DNA of 64,000 nucleotides, from the NCBI GenBank assembly GCA_903851195.1, contig CAINNJ010000012.1:62001-126000 (forward strand). Reading direction: 5' to 3'. Every line of letters begins with the position of its first letter. The stretch's first letter is position 1. Source of the DNA: an uncultured Acidobacteriia bacterium (GTDB lineage: Bacteria > Acidobacteriota > Terriglobia > Bryobacterales > Bryobacteraceae). This document shows positions 17,612-29,300 of this stretch, piece by piece. The position numbers were made by a program, and so were the translations under genes. The notes beneath the pieces are model-generated. The model ran no database searches and was not told the DNA's origin. It worked only from the letters and a program-made list of their open reading frames with translations.

Positions 17612-19513
17612 TTAGCCATACAACCACGAGGGAAATCGACTCACCGGCAGATCCTCTTTTCTTCCAACGGCAAAAATGCACTCCCCGCGGAGTTCCCGCG
17701 GGAAGCCCCCTCGGCCGAGCGCTTGTTCGGCCGAGGAGAACCGATCCGCCGTTCCCTCATACGGTCCGGTTTCGATACGCAGCGGGACGAAACCGCATTC
17801 CGATAAAAGCAGACGAATTTCATCCGGCGTGTATTCGCGGGAATGTGCGGGCGCCATCGGGTCCCTTGAATACCGGTGGAACGATTCGGGATGTTCGCCT
17901 CGCAGGACTTTCGCGACTGCGCGCAAAGACGCAATGTTCGGCGTTGTAAGAACAAAAATCCCACCGGTCCGGAGAATCCGGTGAATTTCCGCCATCATGA
18001 AAACCGGATCGCTCTCCAGATGCTCCAGTACTTCCCCGCAGATCACCGTGGCGAAATGTCCGTCGGGATAAGGAAAGCGGTCGCGTTCGACATTGAACAG
18101 ATCGATCTCGCATTCGAATATTTTCCCGCCGGCGGCAAATGCGGAGCGTCTTTCCGTGGCGCCCGCACTGCCGAGATAGCTTCCGCGCACTTCGGCGTAG
18201 CCCAGCGATGTGCCCAGCACGGGCGCGATCTGCAGGTAGCATCCGAGTTCCAGAACGCGGTCGCCCGGATTGGCCTCCGGCGTCAATTCGAGTGTCCGCA
18301 GCAGGCGGGCCCGGTGCATGCGGAAATATTCGGCCGCGTCCGCGTCGGCGGACTGGTTCCAGAGCGACAGGGTTTTGTTCAGGTCCCGGTGAACGGACGG
18401 TTCGGCGGCAAGCGATTCCGCGAAGTCCCGGTACATGCGAGCCGCATGAGACCAGGTCCAGTTCGCCGTCACCCGCTCGCGGGCGCGCTGCCCGATCTCC
18501 CGGGCGCGCGAGAGGTCTTCAAACAGCCAGTCGAGACACTTCGCCAGGACGGCCTCCTCGTACGGATCCACGCCGATTTTGAGGCAGATGTCGTCCGGCA
18601 TCTCTTGAAACGAGCCGGCGTCGGAAACGATCACGGCGCGCCCGAGACCGAACGCGCGCAGCATCGTCCCGGAGGTCTCGCCACAGGTCGGGTGCCGCAG
18701 GTTCAGCACGACGTCGCAGGCGGCGATGCAGTTGTCGAGCGACTCCGCGCTGTCCTGAAATCCGAGCATGCGAATTCGGTCATCCGTCGCGCGCGACAAC
18801 GGCACATCCGGATGAGGCTCGCCGGCGACCACCAGCAGCGCACCCGGATGTTTGCCGGAGATCCGGCGAAACGCGCTCACGCAGACCGCGGCGCGTTTGT
18901 CGGGGCGCTGGAAGCCGAAAAGACCCGCAACCGGTCCCGCGATATCCAGCCCCAGCGCCCGGCGGCAGTCTTCCGCGGACAAGTTTCCCGCGACCGCCCC
19001 GTGAGGGATCACGGCAACGGGGCAGCGGCCGTTCTTCACCCGGACTTCGCGCGCCGCATAACGGCTATGGACAATACAGCCGCGGCTTGCGTCGAGTAGT
19101 CTCCGGATCATCGGAAACGTGCGGGGTTGTGGGGTGCCGATGGCCTCATGGCGGGGGTCGGCGCCGGGCGTATCGTGTCCGAAGATTTCGTACATCACCT
19201 CGTGAAGGTAGGCGGCCTCGTCTCCCCGGTTGAGCGTCATGCCGCGGATCAGATCGTGAAGACTGGTTTCGTGAAGCACCACAATACCCGGCTGTTGGAG
19301 CGCCAGGCGGTAAAACTCTTCATGCCATGGATTGTTCGCGATCTGGTAGATGACGGTGTCGAACTCACTCGCCCGGAAGCCTCGCGGTACCGAGGTGAAG
19401 ACGCTCAGGCTTACGAGATTCCGCAGTTCCCGAATCAGGGCTTCGGCATAATCGGCCGTGCCGGTTTTCGCCGGCGGCAACGGCGTGAACATTGCGACGC
19501 GGGCGAGACTCAT
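17612..19513 (-). CDS. Glycosyltransferase-methyltransferase fusion
   Basis: 633 aa, two domains. The N-terminal ~365 residues form a GT-B glycosyltransferase (RVAMFTPLPPAKTGTADYAE start; donor motif NLRHPTCGETSGTMLRAFG, with the GE-x-S signature intact). The C-terminal ~260 residues form a Rossmann methyltransferase with DRVLELGCYLQIAPVLG as motif I, GHFATVICGEVLEHL as motif II and RILRTGGIFVLTTPN. The usual GxGxG is replaced by GCYLQ, as in its paralogue at 38072-39880. The ATG overlaps the stop of the upstream gene (ATGA at 19510-19513). This is the last gene of the minus-strand run that begins with the O-ligase. A role in building a capped or methylated glycan is inferred. Confidence 0.82.
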   Translation of the reverse strand: MSLARVAMFTPLPPAKTGTADYAEALIRELRNLVSLSVFTSVPRGFRASEFDTVIYQIANNPWHEEFYRLALQQPGIVVLHETSLHDLIRGMTLNRGDEAAYLHEVMYEIFGHDTPGADPRHEAIGTPQPRTFPMIRRLLDASRGCIVHSRYAAREVRVKNGRCPVAVIPHGAVAGNLSAEDCRRALGLDIAGPVAGLFGFQRPDKRAAVCVSAFRRISGKHPGALLVVAGEPHPDVPLSRATDDRIRMLGFQDSAESLDNCIAACDVVLNLRHPTCGETSGTMLRAFGLGRAVIVSDAGSFQEMPDDICLKIGVDPYEEAVLAKCLDWLFEDLSRAREIGQRARERVTANWTWSHAARMYRDFAESLAAEPSVHRDLNKTLSLWNQSADADAAEYFRMHRARLLRTLELTPEANPGDRVLELGCYLQIAPVLGTSLGYAEVRGSYLGSAGATERRSAFAAGGKIFECEIDLFNVERDRFPYPDGHFATVICGEVLEHLESDPVFMMAEIHRILRTGGIFVLTTPNIASLRAVAKVLRGEHPESFHRYSRDPMAPAHSREYTPDEIRLLLSECGFVPLRIETGPYEGTADRFSSAEQALGRGGFPRELRGECIFAVGRKEDLPVSRFPSWLYG

Positions 19514-20388
19514 GGCCGACGAGCCAGCAGGAAGTACTCTCCCCTTGGAAGGTATCTGACGTCCGGATTGCGGAATCCGGCATGCTCCAGCATCGCTCGC
19601 AGGACCGGAAGCGGCGCGGGGCTCACGCGGCAGGGATCCTTGGGTATGTCGCTTCCGCCCTCCGCGCCTGTCAGCAGCAAGGTTCCGCCGGGCGCCAGAC
19701 ACCGGGCGCATTGCCGGATCAGGTCCAGATTCCAGGGCATCGGGTGACGCTCCGCGACCCGCAAAGCCGTGATCACCGCGAAGCTGCCGGCCGGTTCGCC
19801 GGAGAGAAAACGGAGAGGATCCATGACGTTCGGTTTGAGACCAGAGGCTTCGCAGAGCGCCGCTTCCGCGCTGTTGGGCTCCACGGCCCGGATATCCGGG
19901 CAGAGGTCTGTCCGGATAAACTGCAGCCACTGGCCCGAGCCGCATTCGATGTCGAGCCAGAGCCCGGGGGCGATTCCGCTCTGCATCAGCGCCTCGCGGA
20001 GTTCAGCAAACACCAGATCGCGATCCGGAAGGGGATGATTCTGCCGGTACTCCGAGACGAAAACATCGAACGCCGTGTCGTCCTGGGGGGCCGAAAGCTT
20101 CTCCAGCGTGACGCAGGTCTGTGCCGCGAATGCCGTAGCCGCCTCGTTGAACCGGACAATCTGCGGCGTGTACCAGAACAGCATCCGCCGCACGAGGCGC
20201 ACCAGGTATGCGCCCGCCTTCCCGCGCGGAGTGCCGGGATTCGGCGGCATTCTCCCGATGCCTGCGCTGCTCGACCGCATGTCGCCGGCGGCTACCCGAA
20301 GACGAACCAGATCCTGATTGGACCCGCCCCGCCTCGACTCCTCTATCGCCTCACGCCGAAATGCACTCACCACTTCCCGCAGGTTCAT
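19510..20388 (-). CDS. WbdD-like methyltransferase, SAM motif altered
   Basis: 292 aa. The N-terminal segment with MLFWYTPQI and a helical stretch is shared with the gene at 37030, so the two are paralogues. The Rossmann part has LWLDIECGSGQWLQFI, where the first glycine of the GxGxG SAM loop is Glu, and the post-II motif reads RVAERHP where the paralogue has QVAEHFP. Both changes suggest weakened or lost SAM binding. The start is ATG 20388, 3 bp after the stop of the giant gene, so the genes are almost certainly co-transcribed. It could be a structural partner of the downstream fusion rather than an enzyme. Confidence 0.78.
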   Translation of the reverse strand: MNLREVVSAFRREAIEESRRGGSNQDLVRLRVAAGDMRSSSAGIGRMPPNPGTPRGKAGAYLVRLVRRMLFWYTPQIVRFNEAATAFAAQTCVTLEKLSAPQDDTAFDVFVSEYRQNHPLPDRDLVFAELREALMQSGIAPGLWLDIECGSGQWLQFIRTDLCPDIRAVEPNSAEAALCEASGLKPNVMDPLRFLSGEPAGSFAVITALRVAERHPMPWNLDLIRQCARCLAPGGTLLLTGAEGGSDIPKDPCRVSPAPLPVLRAMLEHAGFRNPDVRYLPRGEYFLLARRP

Positions 20389-20391
20389 GGA

Positions 20392-23300
20392 CTACTGGTG
20401 TACGGGAAGGATAGCAGGATTGCTGGCCATATCGGCCTGGGAGACGACCACCGGCAAGTTGCCGTCCGGCGCGTCCGGCGGGACCTGGAAGTTCATCTGG
20501 TAGAGGCCGACCAGACCGGGCGTCAGGCCCGCGAACGCAACGGGCGACGGATTTCCCCCGATGGTCAACACCGGCGCAATCGCGGGACGAGCGAGCGGAT
20601 CGCCCGGAGAAGCCGAGCCCGAAGGTACCGGCGTATCGGTAGCGCCCATGCCCAGGAGGTAGGCGACGACGAACTCACCGGGACGGGCGGGCGACGACGG
20701 CGAGACCAGCGATCCATCCCCGTGCTGCGCGAGAAGCGTGCCATCGCCCAGCACGGCCAGTGAGGGCGCAGCGGGGGTAAGCTGGATCGACTCCGGAGTT
20801 GTCAGTGCTCCGCCGGACTGCACCACCACCTGGTAGTTTTTCGCCGGATCGAGCTCGAACGGAACCTGCGCGTTGATCTGTCCGGGACTTACGTAGAAGA
20901 GAGGCGCCGGCAGGCCAGCGATCAGAACGCTCGAACCGGCAAGAGCGGCTGGTAAGGGGATGGAGTCCGGCTGAGCCGTGCCGGAACTGAGATTGGTGCC
21001 GTAGATGGCGATGATTGTGCCGGGCGCCAGCCCGCCTCCCACCTGCGGGTTGAACGCGTTGACCGTTCCGTGGGGCGCGAGTTGCGGGCCGGTCCCCGCA
21101 GTGACGGACCCGCTGACCAGTACGGAGGCCGCCGACAGGCCGACGGCGGTGGCGCGGGTGGTGACGGTGACCTGGGACGCCGCGTTTCGGGGCACCCAGG
21201 TTCCGGCGTAAATTCCGGAAGCGGTATCGACCGCGGCCAGCACCAGGGGCGCGTCGCCGTTCGAGAAAGTCGCCGTGACCCCGCCGCCCGCGACCGCGGC
21301 GCCGCAATCATTCACCAGGCGTACCAGCATCGGAGCGGGCCGGCCGGTGACGGCCGTGAAGTTGCCGGGCAGACCGGTCTGCGCGGGCGCCAGCAGGGAA
21401 GGCCCACAGGCGACGTTCGCCCTGTCAAGCGATTGTGCTGCCGAACCGGAAGCCGCCGCGGAAGTGCCGGAGACCACCAGCATCACGCTCACGGTGCGGA
21501 CGGTGGCGCCGCCGAGAGCGTAACTGACACCTCCGCGATAAATACCTGGCGCGAGACCCTGCGCGTTCACGGCAACGGTGGACCCGCCGGCGGACGCCGC
21601 CGAGGCGAAGCCTGTCGACGGCGTTACCGACAGCCAGGGGGACCCGTCCGTGGCCGCCGTCCAGGCGAGCGCGGTTCTCGAAGCCACGTACACGCTTACC
21701 GGTTGAGAAGAGGGCGAGGCTCCGCCAGCCGTCAAGAAGACGAGGCCGGCGGGCTGCGGATCGGGCCGAACGGGATCTTCCGGCGCGTGCACCGTCAGAA
21801 TCACCTGGAAGTCCTGCGGGGCGTTCACCACTCCCGCCGCGTCGATTCGGATAACGCCATAGTACGTCCGCGCGGCCAGCGAGGACGCGACTGCGGGGTT
21901 GATGGAGAAGCTCAACGTTCCCGGCTGTGCGGGCGTGGACGCGCCAGAGAGCGTGCCCAGCGTCAGCCAGTCGGCGCCCGGCTGGACGGTTGCCGTCCAA
22001 CTGATGGCGGAGCCTGCTGTGCCGATCAGAACGGAACCGGAGAGGTTCCCCGTAGCGGTCCCTTGCTGCATGGGGAACTGCGCGCCGGAGGACGAGAGCG
22101 TCATGCCGGAAATCCTGGACACCAGGAATGTGGCGGGGACAATCGCGTGCCCGCCCGAGGTGGAGACATCGATGGAAGTCCGGTAGAATCCGGAGGCGAG
22201 CCGGGAGGGGTCAGCAGTGACCGTAACGGCTGCGCTCGCGCCGCCGGTGAGCGCGGAAGGCAGTCCGGATACGGAGCACCAGGGCGCGCCGCAGGAGACT
22301 GCGTTGACCGTGAGCCTGCCACCGCCAATGTTCTGCAGCGTAAGATCCTGACTCTGTGACTGCGGCGAGGCTGCCGTGGAGGAGAACGAGAGAACCGTTG
22401 CCGGAACGTTCAGCAGCGCCGGCGAAGCGGTCACCGTGAGGCTCACCGCGACCGTTTGCGTTTTGCCCGAGCAGGTTGTCGACATGCACGTCAGGACGAC
22501 ATTGGCCTGATAGCTGCCGATGGGGAGCGCGAGCGCCGGATTCGCGAGGCCGACGCTCAGCACGCCGGGAGTGGTGCCGGTCTGCGAAAAGCTCAGCCAC
22601 GGAGACGCGGGGCTGACGGCCGCCGTCCACGCGAGATTTTGGGAGACGACCGTCGATTGAACAGCGACGTTCTGCGATGGCGGCACGGAACCCGCACCTG
22701 CAGCCACGGAGAGCGAGAGATTGCCGGTGCTCAGGGTCAGGTCTGGCCCGCCGACACGAACATTCAGAGAAAGGTTCGCCACGGCTGTCGCGGCGGGAGT
22801 GGCCGAGTCCGATACGGTGACCGTGATGGGGAAGTCGCCCGGCGCGCCGGGAGTACCGCTGATCAAGCCGCCGGTGAGACTCATTCCGGAGGGCAGGCTT
22901 CCGCTGGTCAGGACAAACGTGTATGGGGGCGTGCCGCCACTCGCCCCAAGTGTCTGGGACGGGAACTCCAGCCCGGTGACGCCCGAGGGCAGGGGCGACC
23001 GCGTCGTGAAGGTCAGAGGCGCTGGTCTGATGGTCAGAGTCGCCATGACGGTGGCGACACCGCCGGAACTGTCCGCAGCTTGCACCGTGAAAGCGGCCGG
23101 GCCCGGTGCTGCCGGCATTCCGGCAATGGTGCCTGAAGCGCTCAGCGATAACCCGGCGGGCACGGCGCCGCCCGTCACGGACCACATGTAGGGAGGGTTG
23201 CCGCCGCTCGCCGTGAACGTCTGCGAGTACGGAGTGTTGACGACCCCGTCCGGCAGAACGCCGAAGGAGATGACGATCGGAACGGGCGCGCTGAAGGTCA

Positions 23301-26300
23301 TCGTATAGGTCGCGGAAGAGATCTGGCCCTTGCTGTCCGTTACGGTGACGGTGACCGAAATCGGCGCGGCGGGCGCGGTTCTCAGCGATCCGCTCAGCAC
23401 GCCGGAGCCGCTGAGCGAAAGACCGGTGGGCAGCCCGGCCGCGGCGAACAGGTAGGGCGGTGATCCGCCGGCGGCGGCAATCGTCGTGGAATAGTTCTGG
23501 AATATCGCGCCCGGTGGGAGCGAGGACGTGATCAGTCCGAGGACGTTTACCGTCACGGAGGCGACACCCGTTGCACCCAGGGAGTCGGTCGCCGTCACCG
23601 TCGCAGTCGCGCTTCCGGCCTGGGTGGGGGAGCCGCTCACGGAACAATCCGTGTTGAGCGAAACTCCCGCCGGCAGGGAACCGGTTTTGATGGCGCACTT
23701 ATAGGGACCCGTTCCGCCGCCGGGCGCGAGCGCTCCGGAGACCGGCTTTCCGGCCGATGTGGAAAGAACCAGATCCGGGACTCGCAAAACAGCCGGGATC
23801 ACATTCATCAGGACGGATACGGGAGCGGCCAGGCCGCCCGCAACGATGGTTACCGTCCCCGGGTAGTTGCTCCCCGCAGCGATTCCGGCAGGGTTGACTA
23901 ACACGTTCACTGTCGCCTGATAGGTATAGACCGAACTGACAGAAGAGACCTGAACCATGCTTCCGGACGGGGGCGAAGTGTAGAGCCATCCGGAGCCCAG
24001 CACCGTGCTGAGGTTCAGCGAGTAGGTGGGGATAACGGGCGAGGCACTCTGGTAAGTGAAGGTGAGCGACTGTGTGGCGGGCGTGCTCCCGGCCGGCACA
24101 TTAAACGTAAGACTGGTCGAGGCCGCTGTCAGGGTGCTGGTGAAGCCGCCTCCCGGTATCCCTCCCCCGCCACCGCCCCCCGTCGGAGGAGTTACCGGCT
24201 GGATCGAAAGTGACGAGGCCGCGGAGGTTGTGCCGTTCGGATTCAATACCGTCACGGCGGCACTCCCCTGCGACGTAAGGAGATTCGCGGGAACGGTCGC
24301 GGTGAGCTGCGAAGGACTGACGAAAATAGTCGCAAGGGCGGCGCCGTTCCAGCGAACCGCGGCGCCGAGCGCAAACCCTTGTCCGTAGACGCTTAGCGTG
24401 AAAAGGGATCCGCCGACAGTCGCCGTGGAGGGCGAAAGGCTGCTGATGGTGACGGCGGCATTGGGGTCGCTCAGGGCCCAGACATCGCTGAATGTGTTCG
24501 CCTGGTCCGTGCCACCGAACACGAGCATCCGGTTGGCGGTTGCGTCGTACACCGAGGAATGGCTGTTTCGGGGGGCCGGAGGGGTTCCCGCCGGCGCCAG
24601 TCTGGACCATGACGGTGACGCCGACCCGTTCGCGGCCGTCAACATCCAGGTATCCGCCAGGGCATTCGATGCGTCACGGCCGCCGAAGACGGTCATCCGG
24701 TTCGTCCCGGAATCGAGGATGGCCGTATGGCCCGACAGCGCGGGCGCGGCCGTTCCTCCGGGGGCTTCCGCAGCCCACGTTGGCACTCCGCCCAAGCCAT
24801 TGGCATTCGAGAGCACCCATACGTCATTCGAAGACGAGGCCGGGCCTGCGCCCGCGTAAACGATGAGCTGATTTGCCGCTGCGTCGAAAACAGCGCTGAA
24901 GTTCGCACGCGCGGAGGGTGCCGTGCCGCCGGGCGCCAATTGCGTCCACGACGGGGTTCCACCCGACCCATTCGCATTCGAGAGCACCCACACATCGTTC
25001 AGGAGGCCGTTGCCGCAACCGTTGCCGCCGAAGACGATGAGGCGGTTCGAGGCTGCATCATACGCTGCCTGATGGAAAACGCGAGGGGCCGGGGCAGTCC
25101 CGACGGGATTCAGCGGAGTCCAGGACGGGGTTCCGCCTGAACCGCCGGCGTTGTTCAGCACCCAGACATCGTTGTTGCAGGGCGCGAGCGCCGTACCGCC
25201 ACCGAAGATCATGAGATGCGATCCGGCACTGTCGTAAGCGGCGGACATCCCGGTACGCGCCGCCGGCGCGGTTCCGCCCGGAGTTCCCTGCGACCACTGA
25301 TTCGTCGCGGTCTTCAGGGTCCAAAGGTCGTTGAAGAGCGCGCCGGAGCCCGCGCTTCCGCCGAATACAAGCATTTGGCCCGCAGAGGCGTCGTAGACGG
25401 ACGCATGGCCGTATCGGGGAGACGGCGGGCCTCCCGTTGGGTTGAGTTGTGTCCAGATCTGGCCGGTGGGAGCATCGACTGGCAGGGTGAAAGGCACGGG
25501 CCCGGTTGACAGCACGCCATCGGTCAACGTCACGATGAAGTTGACCGTGGTCGCCGAGGCCGGCGTTCCGGAAAGAAGACCTGCGGCGGAGAGCGTCAGC
25601 CCGGCGGGCAGTCCCGTGGCACTCCAGCGGTAGGAGGCGGTTCCGGCGCCGCCGATTCCGGCCAGGTTCAGCGAATAGAGTTGGGTCGCGAGCGCCGGAC
25701 GAAGCGGTGAGGTCGTCGTGATGGTGAGCCCGGAATAGATATTCAGAGTCAGTTGGCGGGTGGCGGTATTGCCTGCCAGATCGGTCACCTGCACGGTGAA
25801 TGTGTACGAGCCCGCGTTGGCCGGCAGGAATGAGGCGCCCGCCGCCGGCGTCAGCGCGCCACCGGGCGAGAGGGCGAGGAACGAGGGTGGCGGCGAAACA
25901 AACTGCCAGGTATACGGCCCGAGAGCACTCCCGCCGGCGGCGCTTAGAGTCGCGCTGTACGGGGTGCCCGTCAGCGCGGGAGCCAGCGACGTGGTCCGGA
26001 TGGAAAGCGGGTCCAGCGGAGCGATGGTGAAGGGCAGTGCGTTCGAGCGCCCCGCCGAGTTCGAGATCGAGAGCAGCGCGGTGCCGGGAGTGGCAAGCAG
26101 CGTTGCCGGCACGGTCACCAGCACTTGCGCGGTCCCCTGCTGAGTCAGTGGCACATTGGTACTGGAGCCATCGGGCCCGGTCCAGTTCAGTGTGTATGCG
26201 GTGCCGAGGTTGGAACCGTTGATGGCGATCTGAACCGAGGGATCACTGGTGGAGGCGCTGTTCGGCGTCACGGACGTGATGGTGAACGGGGAGATGCTGA

Positions 26301-29300
26301 ACGGCAGCAGATTCGAAAGCGCCCCCGCGCCGTTCATTACGGACACCTGTGCGGTTCCGGCGGAGGTAAGCAGCGAAGCCGGCAGAGTCGCGGCAATCTG
26401 CGCCGCCTGAATCAGCGTGGGGCTGATGGAAGCGTTTTGGCCGTCCGGACCAGACCACTTCACGACCGAGCCGGGCGTGAAGGCCGATCCGGTTATGGTG
26501 ACCGGCGTATTGCCGCTGCCGATCAGAGTCTGGCTCGGCGCGATTGCGGTAACGGGAACACTGCTGGAGACGATGAACGGCAGAGTGTTCGAGAGCGTGC
26601 CGTTGGCGCTCACCGCGATTTGGGCGGTGCCGGCCGACGTCAAAAGCGACGGCGGCAGCGTTGCGGCAATCTGTGCCGCCTGCACCAGGGTTGGCGTAAT
26701 GGGCGCATTGCCGCCGTATGGCGCCGTCCAGAGGAGCGTCGATCCGGCGGCGAAACCCGATCCGTTGATGGTCAGCGAGGTTGCGGGGCTGCCATAGGGA
26801 ACGCTGGCCGGTGTGACGGAAAGGGCGACCCGCTGGATCAGAATCTTTCCCGGGTTCGAGCTGTTCCCGGAAGGATCCACGACCCGTACCAGCGCGGTAC
26901 CAGTGGAAGGCAGACTTGCCGGACCGGTCGCGGTAATGAGGCCGGGCTGCACCAGGGTTGGAATCAGGGGGGTGATCGTGCCACCCGGGCTAGTCCAGGA
27001 AAGCGTGGAACCAGGCAGGAAATTCCGGCCCGTTACGGTAATTGTCGCCGGGGCGCTGCCCGCGGAGAGCACGCTCGGCGTTACCGACGTGATCCATTGG
27101 GAGGAGGTCACGGTGAACACGGCAGTGTTCGAGGTCTGCCTGCCGATAACTCTGACCTGAACGGGACCGGCGTCGGCGAGGAACCGGAGCGGAATGGTCG
27201 CCGTCAGCTGGTTCGCCGTAATCGTGTCAGGCTGAAAATAGGTCCCGGATCCATTGGGGAGCGTCAGGTAGATGTAGTCGGTCGGCGTGAAATTTCTGCC
27301 GCTCACCCTGACCTGGGTATCCGGGCTGCCCACTGGCGCCAGGGCCGGGTCTAACGAGGTAATAACGGGTGGCGGGGCGGCACTTTCCGATGCCTGCACG
27401 TAAAGCAGTTGCGATGCGCCGGCCACGCCGTTTGCGGTAATGACAAGCGGGTAGACTCCTGTGGGCAGAGCGGGAACCCTGATCTGCACGATTCCCCAGC
27501 CGGGGGGATTTGTGGGATACGCTCCGGCGAACGATACGGGAGCATCGACGGCGCCCACTGTGGCGGTCGCCGTCACCACTGCCCGGAGATACGCGGGCGC
27601 ACTTACTCCGTCAGCCGCAGCAGGGGTCACAGAGCCGAGACCGGTAACGAGTATCGCAATCCGGATTCCGGCATCGGCAGGTCTCGCGAGGCTTGTTTCC
27701 GTGGCGTGACCCGCGCCGTCGTTGAAGATTCCCACCGCGGCGGGGACTACCTGGAACTGCAGGGTATTGCTCAATATGCCCAGATTACTCACCACCACGG
27801 AGGCAGTCCCGAGGCCGGTTGCGTAGGGGATCTGGATGAGCAACTGGCTGGCACTCGTGGACGAGATCGGGGTCGGTATCCCGTTCACCGTGACGGTGAC
27901 ACCGCCAAGGGTGAACGGGAGGTTACCGGCGGCGACACCGGTCGTGCCGGTCGCGAGTCCCGTGCCATTGAGATATGCGAGCGAACCGGGCGCCAGCGGG
28001 GCCGGCGTGGAATCCGCGCCGTTCGTGATGCCGGTAAGAATGACCTGCGGGAGCACCTGCAACGTCAGTGCCTTCGCGACGCTTCCGCCAAGCTGATCGG
28101 TTACCGTGACGCTGAAAGACAGCGTACCCGAGGTGGCCGGAGTGCCACTCAACACTCCTGTGGCGCTGTTGAGCGCCAGTCCGGTGCCCGCGAGCGAGCC
28201 GCTCGTAACCGCCCAGGTATAGGGAGCAAGGCCGCCCTGTACGTTGATGGGTTGACCATAGGACGTGGTCACACCGCCTGCCGGGAGGGTGGTGGTGAGA
28301 ATATTCAGTGGTGCCGCGGCGAGAACCTGAAGCGTCACGGGCAGATGCTCGGTGAGGGCGCCGTTATCGGTCACCGTCACGGAGCCGGAGAAACTGGTGC
28401 TCGCCATGGTGGGAATGCCCGTAATCAGGCCGCCGGGGCTGATGGAAAGACCAGCCGGAAGGACGGCCGCCCCGAACGTATAAGGCGGGGTTCCGCCGGA
28501 AGGCGTGACGCTCGCGCTGTACGGAACTCCCACCTGAGCGGCGGGAAGTGTCGAACTGACGAGGCAGTAGCTGAAGGAACTCCCCGTAAGTGGTGTGGTG
28601 GACGAGGTGACGGCGAAGTCGGGAAAGTTGGACGCCGCGCCGAGCGGAGCCAGGCTCGTGGACACGGTCATCGGCAAATGGAGCGCCACGACTCCGGCGG
28701 TGGTTCCCACATAGACGGGAACTGAGTAGCTGTCGATCGCGGTGAAGTCCTGCGCGGTCACTTCGTAAATCGCGGTCCCCGTGCCGCCGGACACCGCCAG
28801 GCGGCCCAGTTGCAGCGAGGCGGGAAGGGAATCATCGGTCGAGGCTGCCACGGCAGAGAATTGTCCCGATTGCGACGCGGTCAGCGTAATGACTCCGGCC
28901 CCGTTAGCCGACCCCGCCGTGAGCGGAACGTACAGGTTCAGGCCTGCCGGGATGTTCTGGAAGAGAATCCGCAGCCGGGTGCCTGCGTTGGCCGTATTGT
29001 CCTGGGTGCCATTGTTGATCGGCGTCCCCGTTTCTCCGGCCTTCGTTTTGAACGCGCTCTGAAAACTTTCCGTAATCCCGAGAGTAAAGGCCGGGCTTCC
29101 GGATGCAAGGATGGGTGCGCATACGGAGTAGTTGGCGACTCCGGATATCGATTGCGTTCCCAGTCCGCTGAACGCGAAGGCAACGTTGGCCGAAGGCAGG
29201 CCAGCCGCTACGACGCCCGGGCCGGTGACAAATACCTGCTCGCTGACCTGCTGCGGCGCCGAGCCCGGCGCACCGGCCAAGGCGGAAGCATTCACACGAA

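Noticed and set aside
20675-28725. Several long plus-strand frames opposite the giant gene
   Set aside because: The minus frame is continuous for 4869 codons with recognisable domains; the opposite frames are low-complexity, arginine- and glycine-rich shadows.
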